Source of the DNA: Candidatus Methylomirabilota bacterium
GTDB taxonomy: Bacteria > Methylomirabilota > Methylomirabilia > Rokubacteriales > CSP1-6
Length of the DNA: 37,538 bases
Reading direction: 5' to 3'
Assembly: GCA_036002485.1 (NCBI GenBank)
Contig: DASYTI010000206.1
Location: forward strand, 1 to 37,538
Positions 1 through 8,276 of this stretch are shown here, one piece after another. The position numbers were made by a program, and so were the translations under genes. Positions within the stretch are counted from its first letter, which is position 1; each line of letters opens with the position of its first letter. The notes below the pieces were generated by a model. That model searched no databases and was not told where the DNA came from. It saw nothing but the letters and a program-made list of their open reading frames with translations.

Positions 1-2
1 TC

Positions 3-236
3 AAGGCGATGCTGACCTATCCGATGAGCACGGGCCGCAACTTCGACGAAGTGCTGCGGCTGCTGGATTCCTGCCAGCTGACGGCGAAGCACAAGGTGGC
101 CACCCCCGTGAACTGGAAGCAGGGGGAGGACGTCATCATCGTGCCCGCCGTCTCGGACGCCGATGCCAAGCAGGCGTACCCGGGCGGCTGGAAGTCGCCG
201 AAGCCGTACATCCGGATCGTTCCCCAGCCGCGATAG
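3..236 (+). CDS. 1-Cys peroxiredoxin, C-terminal fragment
   Basis: This is the last 77 codons of a peroxiredoxin of the AhpC/TSA, Prx6 (1-Cys) type; the start and the peroxidatic cysteine lie before the window. The visible part carries the typical C-terminal region of the family: 'YPMSTGRNFDEVLR' (the post-core helix region), then 'TPVNWKQGEDVIIVP' and a closing 'YIRIVPQP'. Family members reduce hydrogen peroxide and alkyl hydroperoxides in the cytoplasm. The frame is open from base 3 and ends at TAG 234-236. A strong hairpin follows, so this gene probably ends its transcript. Identification rests on recognition of the conserved C-terminal motifs and is good for family level only. Confidence 0.88.
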   Translation, partial: KAMLTYPMSTGRNFDEVLRLLDSCQLTAKHKVATPVNWKQGEDVIIVPAVSDADAKQAYPGGWKSPKPYIRIVPQPR

Positions 237-246
237 ACACGGCGAC

Positions 247-284
247 GCTCACCGGCGGTGGCCGCGTGGCTACCGCCGGCGAGC
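247..284 (+). terminator. Hairpin after the peroxiredoxin gene
   Basis: Two 17-nt arms (247-263 and 268-284) pair with two non-Watson-Crick positions around a GCGT loop. It begins 10 nt after the peroxiredoxin stop. There is no T-tract after it, so it may be a 3'-end stabiliser or a factor-assisted terminator rather than a classical intrinsic one. Confidence 0.5.
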
Positions 285-348
285 GGCTTCCCCCGCCGGG
301 TCATCGTGGTGCCGAAGCTTCGTCCGGAAGACATAGGGAGCGCCGCGC

Positions 349-1728
349 ATGGCCAACCGCACCCTGAAGATCGAGAACGCGCGGTACGTCCTGACCCTGG
401 ATGGTCAGCGTCGCATCATCCGTGACGCCTCCATCCTCGTGGAGGACGGCCGGATCCGCCGCGTGGCCAAGGCGGCCGAGCTGGCCGCCCTGCCCGCCGA
501 CCGCGTGATCGACGCCCGACGGCTGCTCGTCACCCCGGGCTTCGTCAACGGCCACATGCACATCAGCTACGCGCACGCCGTCCGCGGGATCTTCCCCGAC
601 GAGCTGGCCAGCCCCCTCGTCCACGTGTTCGCCCTCCAGGAGGCCATGACCGAGGAAGAGGAGTATCACACGACCTTGCTCGGCCTCGTCGAGCTCCTGA
701 AGAACGGCACGGTGTGCTTCGTGGATCCGGGCAGCACGAAGTTTCCCGACGCGTGTCTGCAGGCCTACGAGGACTCCGGCATCCGGGTGATCCTCGGGGA
801 ATGCGTCACCGATCAGGACGCCCCCTTCAAGCTGCCCCGCTACGCCACCGGCGAGGCGGTCGCGCGGACGGCGTCCTTCGTCGAGAAGTGGCACGGGCGG
901 CTCCAGGGCCGCGTGCGGGCCTGGGCCATGCCCTTCTCGCCTGAGACCTGCAGCGGGGAGCTCTTGCGGGCGCTCAAGCGCGTGGTGGACGAGCGTGGCA
1001 CGGCCCTGACGCTCCATCACGGCAGCGGCCCCAAGGCGCGCCAGGAATACGCTGCTCGCCATGGCCGGCGACCGACGGAGTACCTGGAATCCCTCGGCGT
1101 GGTCGGACCCAACGTCGTCCTCGCGCACGCCCTTGGCCTGGACGACGCCGAGATCGACTGCCTGGCCCGCACGCAAACCGCCGTGGTCATGTGCCCCGTC
1201 ACCGCCGCCAAGAGCGGCCGCGGGGTGCCCGAGCACGGCCGGATGCCGGAGCTGCTGGCCAAGGGCGTCAAGGTCGCTCTGGGCTGCGACTCGCCCAACA
1301 ACTCCAACCACCTCGACATGGTCCGCGCCATGAACATGGCGGCCATCCAGTACAAGGACGCCCGCCAGGACTTGCGTCTCATCCCCGCCGAGTCCGCTCT
1401 CGAGATGGCCACGGTGGTGGGCGCGCAGGCCTTGAACGTCGGCGACGACCTGGGCTCCATCGAGCCGGGCAAGCGCGCGGACTTCGTGCTGTTCGATACG
1501 GAGAGGCCGGAGTGGCAGGCCCTCTTCAATCCCGTCAACAACCTCGTCTACAACGCCGACGGCCGGAGCGTGCACACGGTGGTGGTGGACGGCCGCGTCG
1601 TCGTGGAGGACCACCGTCAGTCCTTCGTCGACGAGGGCCGGCTCTTCGCCAAGGTGCAGGAGATCGGCGAGGGCCTGCAGGCGAGGACGGGCATCACCTT
1701 TCCCCGCTCGCGCTGGCCCATCGTCTGA
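349..1728 (+). CDS. Metal-dependent amidohydrolase (Atz/Trz, SAH deaminase-like)
   Basis: A 459-residue cyclic amidohydrolase of the ATZ/TRZ-chlorohydrolase and S-adenosylhomocysteine deaminase group, the usual length for the family. The metal site is visible: HxH at His69/His71 (NGHMH), a His pair at 223/224, His260 in 'VLAHALGL' and Asp314 in 'GCDSPNN'. The N- and C-terminal beta-sandwich parts ('RYVLTLDG', 'PGKRADFVLFD') flank the barrel. Such enzymes remove amino or other leaving groups from ring compounds in the cytoplasm; the substrate cannot be read from sequence. ATG 349 is preceded by AGGGAG at 335-340. The next gene, an LLM flavin oxidoreductase, starts 49 nt downstream on the same strand, so the two may act in one N-heterocycle or xenobiotic pathway (inference). 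Confidence 0.9.
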   Translation: MANRTLKIENARYVLTLDGQRRIIRDASILVEDGRIRRVAKAAELAALPADRVIDARRLLVTPGFVNGHMHISYAHAVRGIFPDELASPLVHVFALQEAMTEEEEYHTTLLGLVELLKNGTVCFVDPGSTKFPDACLQAYEDSGIRVILGECVTDQDAPFKLPRYATGEAVARTASFVEKWHGRLQGRVRAWAMPFSPETCSGELLRALKRVVDERGTALTLHHGSGPKARQEYAARHGRRPTEYLESLGVVGPNVVLAHALGLDDAEIDCLARTQTAVVMCPVTAAKSGRGVPEHGRMPELLAKGVKVALGCDSPNNSNHLDMVRAMNMAAIQYKDARQDLRLIPAESALEMATVVGAQALNVGDDLGSIEPGKRADFVLFDTERPEWQALFNPVNNLVYNADGRSVHTVVVDGRVVVEDHRQSFVDEGRLFAKVQEIGEGLQARTGITFPRSRWPIV

Positions 1729-1777
1729 ATCACCGAGCGCGAGGCGCTGACCTGAACCACCGTTCCGGAGGCACGTC

Positions 1778-2788
1778 ATGAAATTCGGTCTCTACAGCTC
1801 GATCGCCAATCCGCCTCGGGGCGAGAATCTGGACCGCTCCATCGACGAAGTCATCGCCGAGGCCCAGCTGGCCGAGGCGAGCGGCTTCGACTCGTGCTTC
1901 TTCGGCGAGCACCACCAGGACAAGGACGGCTTCCTGCCCTCGCCGCTGATCGTGGCCACCGCGGTGGCCTCCCACACGCGCCGGCTCAACGTCGGCACCT
2001 CGGTGATCCTGCTCCCCCTGCATCACCCGGTGCGCGTGGCCGAGGACGTCATCACGCTGGATCTGGTCTCCAAGGGCCGCGTCATCCTGGGGGTGGGCAT
2101 CGGCTATCAGCCCGCCGACTTCCGCGCCTTCAACGTGCCCATGGAGCACCGCGTGGAGCTCTTCGAGGAGGGCGTGGAGATCATCCGCAAGTGCTGGAGC
2201 GGGGAGCCATTCTCCCATCGCGGGAAGCACTACACGCTCGAGGACGTGCAGATCCGCCCGCGGCCGTTCCAGCAGCCGTCGCCGCCGCTGTGGATCGGGG
2301 CCAGCGTGCCCGCGGCCATCCGTCGCGCGGGCGTCCTCGCCGACGCCTTCGTGGCCACGCCCAGCACCACGCTGGACAGCGCCGTGAGCCAGGTCGAGGC
2401 CTACCAGGAGGCGGCGCGGAAGTCGGGACGGACGCCGCGGGTGGTCTTCATGCGCGATGCGTGGGTCGCGCAGACCCGGGGGGAAGCCGAGAGCGTGTAC
2501 GGCCCCGAGGTCATGACCGCGTACCAGTACTACTGGCAGAACCGGCTGGCGGAGTTCCGCAATATTCCGCCGGGCACGGAGTTCACCCTGAAGAATCTCG
2601 CGCCCCATCGGCTCATCGTGGGGGATCCCGAGACGTGCGTGCGGGAGTTCCATCGCTGGAAGGAATCGACGGGAGCGGAGTATTTCCTCCTCCGCCTGCG
2701 CCACGCCCATTCCGGCGGCCCCTCGCACGACAAGATCATGGCGGCCATCAAGCTCTTCGGCGACAAGGTGCTGCCGCACTGCCGCTGA
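1778..2788 (+). CDS. LLM class flavin-dependent oxidoreductase
   Basis: A 336-residue luciferase-like monooxygenase fold protein (bacterial luciferase / alkanal monooxygenase alpha superfamily), which uses FMN or F420. Family signs in order are an N-terminal strand 'MKFGLYSS', 'AEASGFDSCFFGEHH' near residues 30-46, 'VGTSVILLPLHHPVR' near 72-86, 'GRVILGVGIGY' near 102-112 and 'PPLWIGAS' near 170. Length is normal. A GGAGG-type ribosome site lies about 6 nt before ATG 1778. It follows the amidohydrolase gene closely and probably shares its transcript. Its end faces the next gene, which is on the opposite strand 24 nt away. The cofactor and the substrate are not decidable from these motifs. Confidence 0.9.
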   Translation: MKFGLYSSIANPPRGENLDRSIDEVIAEAQLAEASGFDSCFFGEHHQDKDGFLPSPLIVATAVASHTRRLNVGTSVILLPLHHPVRVAEDVITLDLVSKGRVILGVGIGYQPADFRAFNVPMEHRVELFEEGVEIIRKCWSGEPFSHRGKHYTLEDVQIRPRPFQQPSPPLWIGASVPAAIRRAGVLADAFVATPSTTLDSAVSQVEAYQEAARKSGRTPRVVFMRDAWVAQTRGEAESVYGPEVMTAYQYYWQNRLAEFRNIPPGTEFTLKNLAPHRLIVGDPETCVREFHRWKESTGAEYFLLRLRHAHSGGPSHDKIMAAIKLFGDKVLPHCR

Positions 2789-2812
2789 GGCGCCGCTCGA
2801 TCGCTCCTGGCC

Positions 2813-3946
2813 TCAGAGGCCGTACAGCTCCTTGGCGTTCTCGCAGAGGATGTGCCGCCGGGTCGAGGGGCCGACCGCCTTGAAGTTGTCCTCGATGGCT
2901 TTCTGCGATTCCGGCCACGTGCTGTCCGGGTGCGGGTAGTCGGACGCCCACATGACGCGGCTCTCCCCGAGGGTGTCGACGACCCGTACGCCCACGTGGT
3001 CGGTCTGGAAGGTGGCCCAGATCTGACGCCGGAAGTAGCCGCTCGGCGGCATGGTCAGCTGGAGTCCACCGTGGGTGCGCCAGTACTCCTCGGCGTCGAG
3101 AAACTTCCGGTACGTGTCGTCCATCCGCTCGAGCATGTAGGGCAGCCATCCGATGCCCGTCTCCGCGAGCACGATCTTCAGCGTGGGAAAGCGCTCGCAC
3201 GCCCCGGAAAAGATCACGGCGGCCAGCGGCTCATCCATCTGCAGGGTGGCGCAGGCCACCCGGACTCCGATATTCCCCGCGGTCGTCGCCTTCGGGCCGC
3301 TGTCCACGGTCGTGCGCAGCCCGCCGCCCAGGTGAAAGCCGATCGGCATGCCCGTCTCCGCCCCCGCCTCCCACAGGGGCTCCCAGTCCTCGTCCCAGAG
3401 CGGTCGCTCCACGCGGGCGGCCAGAAACATTCCCGTCCGGAGACCGATCTGCTTGAGATAGCGCACCTCGTCGGCGGCCTCCTTCGCGTCATCGATCGGA
3501 ATCAGTCCCGCCCCCACGAAGCGCGCGGGCGCCGTGGCGCAGAACTCGGCGAGCCAGTCGTTGTAGGCGCGATAGCACACGCGCCGCAAGCCGGGATCCT
3601 TGATGAGCAGCGGCACGATCGGCCCGTACATCACGGTGGCGTCGACGCCGTCGCGATCCATGTCCGCGAGGCGCAGGGCCGTGGTGGTGGGGCGCAACAC
3701 TCCGGGCTCGAGCACGCCGCCCCGCTCCAGCGCCGAGCGTCGACCGCTGAGCGCGCCCACGCCGCCCCGTCGGCCCCCCCACGCTTCCCATCGATCGTCG
3801 CCGCAGACCCAGTACGGCCCATCCGCCGTGTCGACGACGCGGGGGGCGCGCTCACGCCACTGGGCGGGCACCCTCTTCTGCCAGAGATCCTTGGGCAGCC
3901 ACGGCATGTCGATGTGATCGTCCGCCGAGATGATCCGGTATTCCAT
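2813..3946 (-). CDS. Amidohydrolase family 2 (ACMSD-like) metal hydrolase
   Basis: A 377-residue TIM-barrel protein of the Amidohydro_2 group, which includes ACMSD-type decarboxylases and related lactonases or hydrolases. It opens with 'MEYRIISADDHIDMPW', where the usual first metal motif appears as DDHIDM with a single His. Further family marks are a central His in 'GFHLGGGL', 'LAETGIGWLPYMLERMD' and the late Asp in 'VMWASDYPHPDSTWP'. The open frame extends 27 codons further upstream, but ATG 3946 is chosen because a strong AGGGAGGAGAGG lies just before it and the conserved protein begins here. The downstream side is convergent with the LLM gene. The substrate is unknown. The acyl-CoA ligase upstream on the same strand ends 126 nt before this start. 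Confidence 0.88.
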   Translation of the reverse strand: MEYRIISADDHIDMPWLPKDLWQKRVPAQWRERAPRVVDTADGPYWVCGDDRWEAWGGRRGGVGALSGRRSALERGGVLEPGVLRPTTTALRLADMDRDGVDATVMYGPIVPLLIKDPGLRRVCYRAYNDWLAEFCATAPARFVGAGLIPIDDAKEAADEVRYLKQIGLRTGMFLAARVERPLWDEDWEPLWEAGAETGMPIGFHLGGGLRTTVDSGPKATTAGNIGVRVACATLQMDEPLAAVIFSGACERFPTLKIVLAETGIGWLPYMLERMDDTYRKFLDAEEYWRTHGGLQLTMPPSGYFRRQIWATFQTDHVGVRVVDTLGESRVMWASDYPHPDSTWPESQKAIEDNFKAVGPSTRRHILCENAKELYGL

Positions 3947-4072
3947 GACCTCTCCTCCCTCCATCACGCGATGAACGCCGCCTCGTGGCGATCCGCCTCT
4001 GGTCGGCGGGTTCTCATGATGCGCCAATCGGGCCGGACGGGCAATCAGGATGTCGTAGCGCCGAGGTCCTCG

Positions 4073-5704
4073 TCAGCCGCGCTTCTTGCGGGCGCGGAGG
4101 TCGATGGCGCCGGGGCGCAGGCGCGGGTCCTCCCCTCGGGGGAAGATCTGGGCCTTCTGCACTTTCTGGGTGCCCGTGGTGGGCAGGCGGTCGACGAAGA
4201 GGACCCAGCCCGGCGCCTTGAAGTAGGCGAGCCGGCCGAGACACCAGCCCGCGAGCTCTTCGGCCAGGCGCGCGTCGGCCGTCGAGCCGGGCATGGGCAC
4301 CACACAGGCCATGACCTCCTCCTCGCGGATCTCGTCGGGCACGGCGAGCACCGCTACCTGCGCGACGGCTTCGTGGGCCTGCAGGCACGCCTCCACCTCC
4401 GCCGCCGCGATGTTCTCGCCGGAGCGGCGGATGATGTTCTTCTTGCGATCGACGAAGTAGAGCATGCCGCGGCCGTCCCGACGCACGACGTCGCCCGTGT
4501 GGAACCAGCCGCCGCGCCACGCCTCCTCGGTGGCCTCCGCGTTCTTCAGATAGCCGGCGAAGAAGCCGTGGCGTGGGCCTTCGGGTCCGCTCCAGCGGAT
4601 GAGGAGCTCGCCCTCGCCATCCACGGGCAGCTCGCCGTCACGCTCGTCGACGACGCGGGCCTCGAGGCCGCCGTGGGGCCGTCCGAAGGCGCGCGTGTGG
4701 ACCTCGCGCGGCTCGAAGCGATCGGCCAGGATGCGGCCCGTCTCGGTCATCCCCCAGACCTCCACGAGAGGGAAGCCGAAGCGTTTCTCGAAAAGCTCGT
4801 GAAGCTCGGGCTCGACGCCCGCGCCCAGGCCGAACTTGATGCGATGCCGGCGCTCCTCGGGCGCAGGCTCCTGGTTGAGGAGGAGCGGAGGCATCACGCC
4901 GAGATAGTGAATGATGGTCGGACGCGAGGCGTCCACTTCGGGCCACCAGCGGCGCGGGCTGAAGCGCTCGGGCAGGATGACGCAGTTGGCGGTGAGGATG
5001 GCGCACGTCGCCGTCACCGCCTGGCAGTTCATGTGAAAGAGCGGCAGCGGATTCATGAAGCGCTCGCGCCCGTGCTCGATGGCAAGCCGCCCGCCCAGGT
5101 CGCGGTACCAGGCCCCGGCGTTCAGATAGTAGAAGTTGGTGAGGATGCAGCCCTTGGGCCGTCCCGTGGTACCCGAGGTATAGAGGAGGCCGCACTCGGT
5201 GTCGAGCCCGGGCGCTCCCGCACGCGGGGCCGGTCTCGCTTTGGGAAGCTCGGCGGGCAGGGCCTCGGCATCGACCACGGGCAGCGGTGTCTTTCGTTCG
5301 CGCGCCACCGCCTCGAGGACGCCGACGCGTGACGAGATCGTCACCGCCAGCTCCACCTCGGAGTGGTCCATCTGATACAGGAGCTCGTCGTGGCGATAGT
5401 CGGGATTGATGGGGACGATGCCCACGCCGAGCGCATTGAGGGCCAGATAGTGGAAGAAGAACTCCGGCCGGTTCTCGAAGAGGAGGGCCACGCGATGGCC
5501 GTGGCCATGGCCGGCGGCCGCGTAGCGCTCGCGCAGGGCCAGCGCCTCGGCGCGAACCTGCGCGTAGGTGTACTCGACACCGGCGGGATGATAGGCGCGC
5601 CCGGGGGATGGTGGCGCGCAGAGGAAGGCCTGGTCGGGCGCAGCCTCCGCGGTGGCCAAGAACGCGTCGAAGACCGTGCTTGGCGTCGAGGCTCCGCGCG
5701 TCAC
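4073..5704 (-). CDS. AMP-dependent acyl-CoA ligase (CaiC-like)
   Basis: A 543-residue ANL-superfamily adenylating enzyme that would activate a carboxylic acid with ATP and join it to CoA. The phosphate-binding P-loop 'LLYTSGTTGRPKG' is at about residues 173-185. 'EVWGMTETGRI' is the A5 core motif and 'GWFHTGDVVRRDGRG' and 'DRKKNIIRRSGENI' are the A7-A8 hinge motifs. The overall pattern resembles crotonobetaine/carnitine-CoA ligases rather than acetyl-CoA synthetase. The start is GTG 5704 without a clear ribosome site. The stop of the coiled-coil gene upstream is only 8 nt away, so translational coupling is likely. Acid specificity cannot be assigned. The neighbouring Amidohydro_2 gene on the same strand may supply or use the same acid (inference). 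Confidence 0.9.
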   Translation of the reverse strand: MTRGASTPSTVFDAFLATAEAAPDQAFLCAPPSPGRAYHPAGVEYTYAQVRAEALALRERYAAAGHGHGHRVALLFENRPEFFFHYLALNALGVGIVPINPDYRHDELLYQMDHSEVELAVTISSRVGVLEAVARERKTPLPVVDAEALPAELPKARPAPRAGAPGLDTECGLLYTSGTTGRPKGCILTNFYYLNAGAWYRDLGGRLAIEHGRERFMNPLPLFHMNCQAVTATCAILTANCVILPERFSPRRWWPEVDASRPTIIHYLGVMPPLLLNQEPAPEERRHRIKFGLGAGVEPELHELFEKRFGFPLVEVWGMTETGRILADRFEPREVHTRAFGRPHGGLEARVVDERDGELPVDGEGELLIRWSGPEGPRHGFFAGYLKNAEATEEAWRGGWFHTGDVVRRDGRGMLYFVDRKKNIIRRSGENIAAAEVEACLQAHEAVAQVAVLAVPDEIREEEVMACVVPMPGSTADARLAEELAGWCLGRLAYFKAPGWVLFVDRLPTTGTQKVQKAQIFPRGEDPRLRPGAIDLRARKKRG

Positions 5705-5712
5705 CGCCCGCG

Positions 5713-6189
5713 CTACCGCCGCCGGCGGCGCCGGCGGGGCTTTCGATCGACTTCTTCAAGAGTCGTAACGCGTGCCTCGAGCCTCAAGACCCGGTCTCCG
5801 AGGCCGTCGCTCCGCCCCGACTGTTCGCCGAAACGCTGGTGCGATAGCTCGTTAGAAAGGGCCATGGCCTCCGCGAGCCCGCGCATGTCTGCACGAAGCG
5901 ATTCGGCAACCACATCGAAGTGCCGGCGCGTCTCGACGGCGGAAGTCTGGATCCGCTCGTCGACGTAAGTACGCGTCTCGGCGGCGGAGATTTGAATCCG
6001 TTCGTCTACGTAGGTACGCGTCTCGGCAGCGGAGGTCCGAAGCTGACCGTCTATGTAGGCGCGGGTCTCAGCGGCAGAGGCTCCGATGGCCCCATCGACG
6101 AAGATGTGGGTCCTGTCTTCGCTCGAGCGGAACTCGCCGAGCAGATCTGCGCGCAACCGGTCGATGGCGTCACGCGTTTCCGGGTCCAC
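5713..6189 (-). CDS. Coiled-coil protein with 15-residue tandem repeats
   Basis: A protein of about 158 residues not matched to a named family. It starts near 'VDPETRDAIDRLRADL', continues through three near-identical 15-residue repeats of the form SAAETRTYVDERIQT plus a partial fourth, then a helical segment 'VLRLEARVTTLEEVDRK', and ends in a run of seven arginines. Composition (Glu, Arg, Ala, Ile/Val spacing) points to a long alpha-helical coiled coil; no signal peptide or membrane segment is seen. GTG 6189 is proposed as the start. The frame stays open further upstream, but that sequence reads as untranslated DNA and overlaps the divergent gene. The gene lies 8 nt before the acyl-CoA ligase. 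A structural or tail-fibre-like oligomerising role is possible, but no function is claimed. Confidence 0.6.
   Translation of the reverse strand: MDPETRDAIDRLRADLLGEFRSSEDRTHIFVDGAIGASAAETRAYIDGQLRTSAAETRTYVDERIQISAAETRTYVDERIQTSAVETRRHFDVVAESLRADMRGLAEAMALSNELSHQRFGEQSGRSDGLGDRVLRLEARVTTLEEVDRKPRRRRRRR
5927..6081 (-). repeat. 45-bp coding tandem repeat
   Basis: Three 45-bp units lie at 5927-5971, 5972-6016 and 6017-6061, with part of a fourth to about 6081. Each starts CGCGTCTCG on the + strand and encodes a 15-residue SAAETR...D unit on the - strand. Units differ by a few bases, mostly at third positions, so the repeat is maintained as protein sequence. Confidence 0.85.
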
Positions 6190-6338
6190 GGCCCAAGTCT
6201 CGCCGCGCTCGCGCAGCTTGTCAACGTCGCTGGGTGGATACGTCGACGCCAGGCCGAGCGCCCCCCACTTAAAGGAGGGGTGGGCGAGGAAACAATCCGG
6301 CCAAAACCTTGGCCAAAACTTTGGGAAGTCGGGCGTGT

Positions 6339-6379
6339 CATAATCGGGGGGAGAAACCTCATTCACCCGAGAGGAAAGG
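6339..6379 (+). promoter_or_regulatory. Possible -10 box and ribosome site
   Basis: CATAAT at 6339-6344 resembles a sigma-70 -10 element in otherwise GC-rich DNA, and GAGGAAAGG at 6371-6379 is a good ribosome-binding site for ATG 6389. No convincing -35 at 16-18 nt was found. Just upstream a direct repeat GGCCAAAAC(C/T)TT occurs twice (about 6299-6322), which could be a binding site. Confidence 0.3.
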
Positions 6380-6388
6380 CCCCGAACC

Positions 6389-6790
6389 ATGGCGACTGAG
6401 CCCAGTGCCCTCGAGCTCAAGATGGACCCGGCGAACCTCTATCGTGAGGACAGCTTCACGGACCGGCGGATGGGCTTGATCCGTGTGCTCACGCCCGTCA
6501 AATCTGACGGGCTGACCGACGCGAGCCGCAAGGTTGTCTATATCGGGGAGGCGCAGCTGCTGACGGCCGCCGGGCCGCTGCCCCTGAGCTTCGAGATCGA
6601 GGCGGCCTCGCTCGGCGAGGCCGCCGAGCGCTTCGGCGACGGCGCCAAGGCCGCCGTGGAGCGCGCCATGCGCGAGCTCGAGGAGATGCGGCGGGAAGCC
6701 GCCTCGTCCATCGTCATTCCCGGTCGCGATCCGCTCGGATTCGGCAAATCCGGCCCCATGCCCGGCGGCGGCAAGCTCCAGTTCCCGTAA
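6389..6790 (+). CDS. Uncharacterised 133-residue cytoplasmic protein
   Basis: I do not recognise the family. The protein has a beta-rich N-terminal half ('GLIRVLTPVKSDG', 'VVYIGEAQLLTAAGPLPLSFEIEA') followed by a charged helix ('ERAMRELEEMRREAAS') and a Gly/Pro tail. There is no signal peptide or membrane segment. The codon pattern is typical of the surrounding genes, and ATG 6389 has a well-placed GAGGAAAGG, so it is very likely expressed. It lies 43 nt before the class III aminotransferase gene on the same strand and may be co-transcribed with it. The N-terminal half could be a small ligand-binding or oligomerising domain, but nothing in the sequence decides this. Confidence 0.75.
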   Translation: MATEPSALELKMDPANLYREDSFTDRRMGLIRVLTPVKSDGLTDASRKVVYIGEAQLLTAAGPLPLSFEIEAASLGEAAERFGDGAKAAVERAMRELEEMRREAASSIVIPGRDPLGFGKSGPMPGGGKLQFP

Positions 6791-6833
6791 CCGGGCCCAC
6801 GAGCACCATCCACCCTTACATCCGAGGTAGGCC

Positions 6834-8153
6834 ATGGCTGAGCCGACGAAAGTGCGGTCTGCGAGAGAAACCGAGCTGCTGGAGCGGGCCAGGAAGCGCC
6901 TGCCCGGCGGCGTGCTGGGCACGTACAAGTACGCGTCCGATGCCGCCTTCGTGGTCAAGCACGGCAAAGGCTCGAAGATCTACGACATGAGCGGGCGCGA
7001 GTACATCGACTACGTCCTGGCCTCGGGCCCGCTCGTCCTCGGCCACGCCCATCCGGCGGTGGTGGCCGCGGTCCGCGAGCAGATCGAGGGCGGCAGCACG
7101 TACTTCATGGTCAACGAGCCCATCATCCAGCTCGCCGAGGAGATCTGCGAGGCCATGCCGTGCGCCGAGCAGGTGCGCTTCACCTCCACGGGCTCGGAGG
7201 CCACGTTCTTCGCCCTGCGCGTGGCCCGCACCTATCGCCAGCGTGACAAGATTCTGAAATTCGAGGGCGGCTACCACGGCGCCCACGACTACTCGATGAT
7301 GAGCTCGGCCCCGCGCGCTCCCAAGGCCTTCCCGGCGCCCGTGCCCGACTCTGCGGGCATTCCCCACTCGATCGAGAGCGAGGTGCTGATCGCGCCCTTC
7401 AACGATCTCGGCACGGTGGAGGGCATCATCGCCACCCACGCCGATGAGCTGGCCGCGGTGCTCGTCGAGCCGCTGCAGCGCCTGGTGCCGCCCCAGCCCG
7501 GATTCCTGCAAGGGCTGCGCGAGATCACCCGCCGCCACGGCGTGCTCCTCATCTTCGACGAGGTGGTGACGGGGTTCCGCCTGGCGTATGGCGGGGCCCA
7601 GCAATACTACGGGGTCGTACCCGACCTCGCGGCCATCGGCAAGATCGTGGGCGGCGGCTTTCCTCTCGCCGCGGTGTGCGGCTCCGAGGAGCTGATGCGC
7701 CCCTTCGATCCGGAGTACGACGGAAAGGGAGACTTCATCTCCCAGTCGGGCACGCTGAATGGCAACCCGATTGCCGCGGTGGCCGGTCTCGCCACCCTCG
7801 CCGAGCTACGCAAGCCCGGCGCCTACGAGACGATTCATGGCACGGGCCGGCGCCTCATGGCCGGATTGACCGAGCTCGTGGGCAAGGCGAGACTGCCCGG
7901 GCAAGTGGTGGGTGAGCCCGTGTGCTTCGACGTCCTCTTCACCGACGAGCCCGTGATCGACTACCGCGCGGTCCAGAGGGCGGACGGCGCGCTTTCCCGG
8001 ACCTTCACCACCGAGCTGATCAAGCGCGGGGTGGTGAAGAACAACCAGAAAATGTACATGTCCCTCGTGCACTCGCCCGAGGACGTGGCCAAGACGCTCG
8101 AGGCCTGCGAGGACGCCTTGAAAGCCTTGCCCAGGAAGAAAGCGCGGGAGTAG
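6834..8153 (+). CDS. Class III aminotransferase (GSA aminomutase-like)
   Basis: A 439-residue PLP enzyme close in pattern to glutamate-1-semialdehyde 2,1-aminomutase and related class III aminotransferases. The lysine that binds PLP is Lys270 in 'AAIGKIVGGGFPLAA'. 'LLIFDEVVTGFRLAYGGAQ' before it holds the Asp that contacts the pyridine nitrogen, and 'STGSEATFFALRVAR' near residue 120 supplies the phosphate-binding Ser/Gly. The last 60 residues ('GVVKNNQKMYMSLVHS') match the small domain. Because no other heme genes are nearby, and the neighbours are catabolic, it more likely acts on an amino acid or amine than in tetrapyrrole synthesis (inference). ATG 6834 follows a GAGG-type ribosome site; a hairpin terminator follows the stop. 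Confidence 0.9.
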   Translation: MAEPTKVRSARETELLERARKRLPGGVLGTYKYASDAAFVVKHGKGSKIYDMSGREYIDYVLASGPLVLGHAHPAVVAAVREQIEGGSTYFMVNEPIIQLAEEICEAMPCAEQVRFTSTGSEATFFALRVARTYRQRDKILKFEGGYHGAHDYSMMSSAPRAPKAFPAPVPDSAGIPHSIESEVLIAPFNDLGTVEGIIATHADELAAVLVEPLQRLVPPQPGFLQGLREITRRHGVLLIFDEVVTGFRLAYGGAQQYYGVVPDLAAIGKIVGGGFPLAAVCGSEELMRPFDPEYDGKGDFISQSGTLNGNPIAAVAGLATLAELRKPGAYETIHGTGRRLMAGLTELVGKARLPGQVVGEPVCFDVLFTDEPVIDYRAVQRADGALSRTFTTELIKRGVVKNNQKMYMSLVHSPEDVAKTLEACEDALKALPRKKARE

Positions 8154-8183
8154 TCGCGACCCCTCGAGCGGTTGCCCCCTCAC

Positions 8184-8234
8184 CTACTCAGCCCTCGCCT
8201 CGTCGCCCGAGGCGGGCGTCTCGGCTCGAACTGC
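8184..8234. repeat. Short relative of the 17.7-kb foldback repeat
   Basis: The sequence from CTACTCAGC (8184-8192) to GCTCGAACTGC (8224-8234) resembles part of the right arm of the element at 17668-17887, read on the opposite strand, and has its own inner hairpin (CGCCTCG 8196-8202 with CGAGGCG 8208-8214). It fills the gap between two convergent genes. Confidence 0.55.
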
Positions 8235-8236
8235 GG

Positions 8237-8270
8237 CCCTCTCCCCCGATGGGGGAGAGGGATTTGTTTT
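8237..8270 (+). terminator. Terminator between convergent genes
   Basis: A perfect 11-bp stem (8237-8247 with 8251-8261, CCCTCTCCCCC type) with a GAT loop is followed by ATTTGTTTT. It is 84 nt after the aminotransferase stop and just before the stop of the convergent RidA gene, so it can serve the + transcript. The same CCCTCTCC/GGAGAGGG stem recurs at 13699, 13736 and 35013. Confidence 0.7.
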
Positions 8271-8276
8271 GAGAGG

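Noticed and set aside
301-1779. A 492-codon - strand open frame opposite the first amidohydrolase
   Set aside because: No recognisable motif; the + strand shows the full amidohydrolase metal site.
2852-5332. A very long + strand open frame opposite the Amidohydro_2 and acyl-CoA ligase genes
   Set aside because: Its translation is low-complexity Arg/Gly/His-rich sequence with no domain; it is the third-position shadow of GC-rich genes on the other strand.
6190-6420. Upstream extension of the coiled-coil protein to an ATG at 6420
   Set aside because: The extra residues do not resemble the repeat protein, and they cover the promoter, ribosome site and start of the divergent gene.
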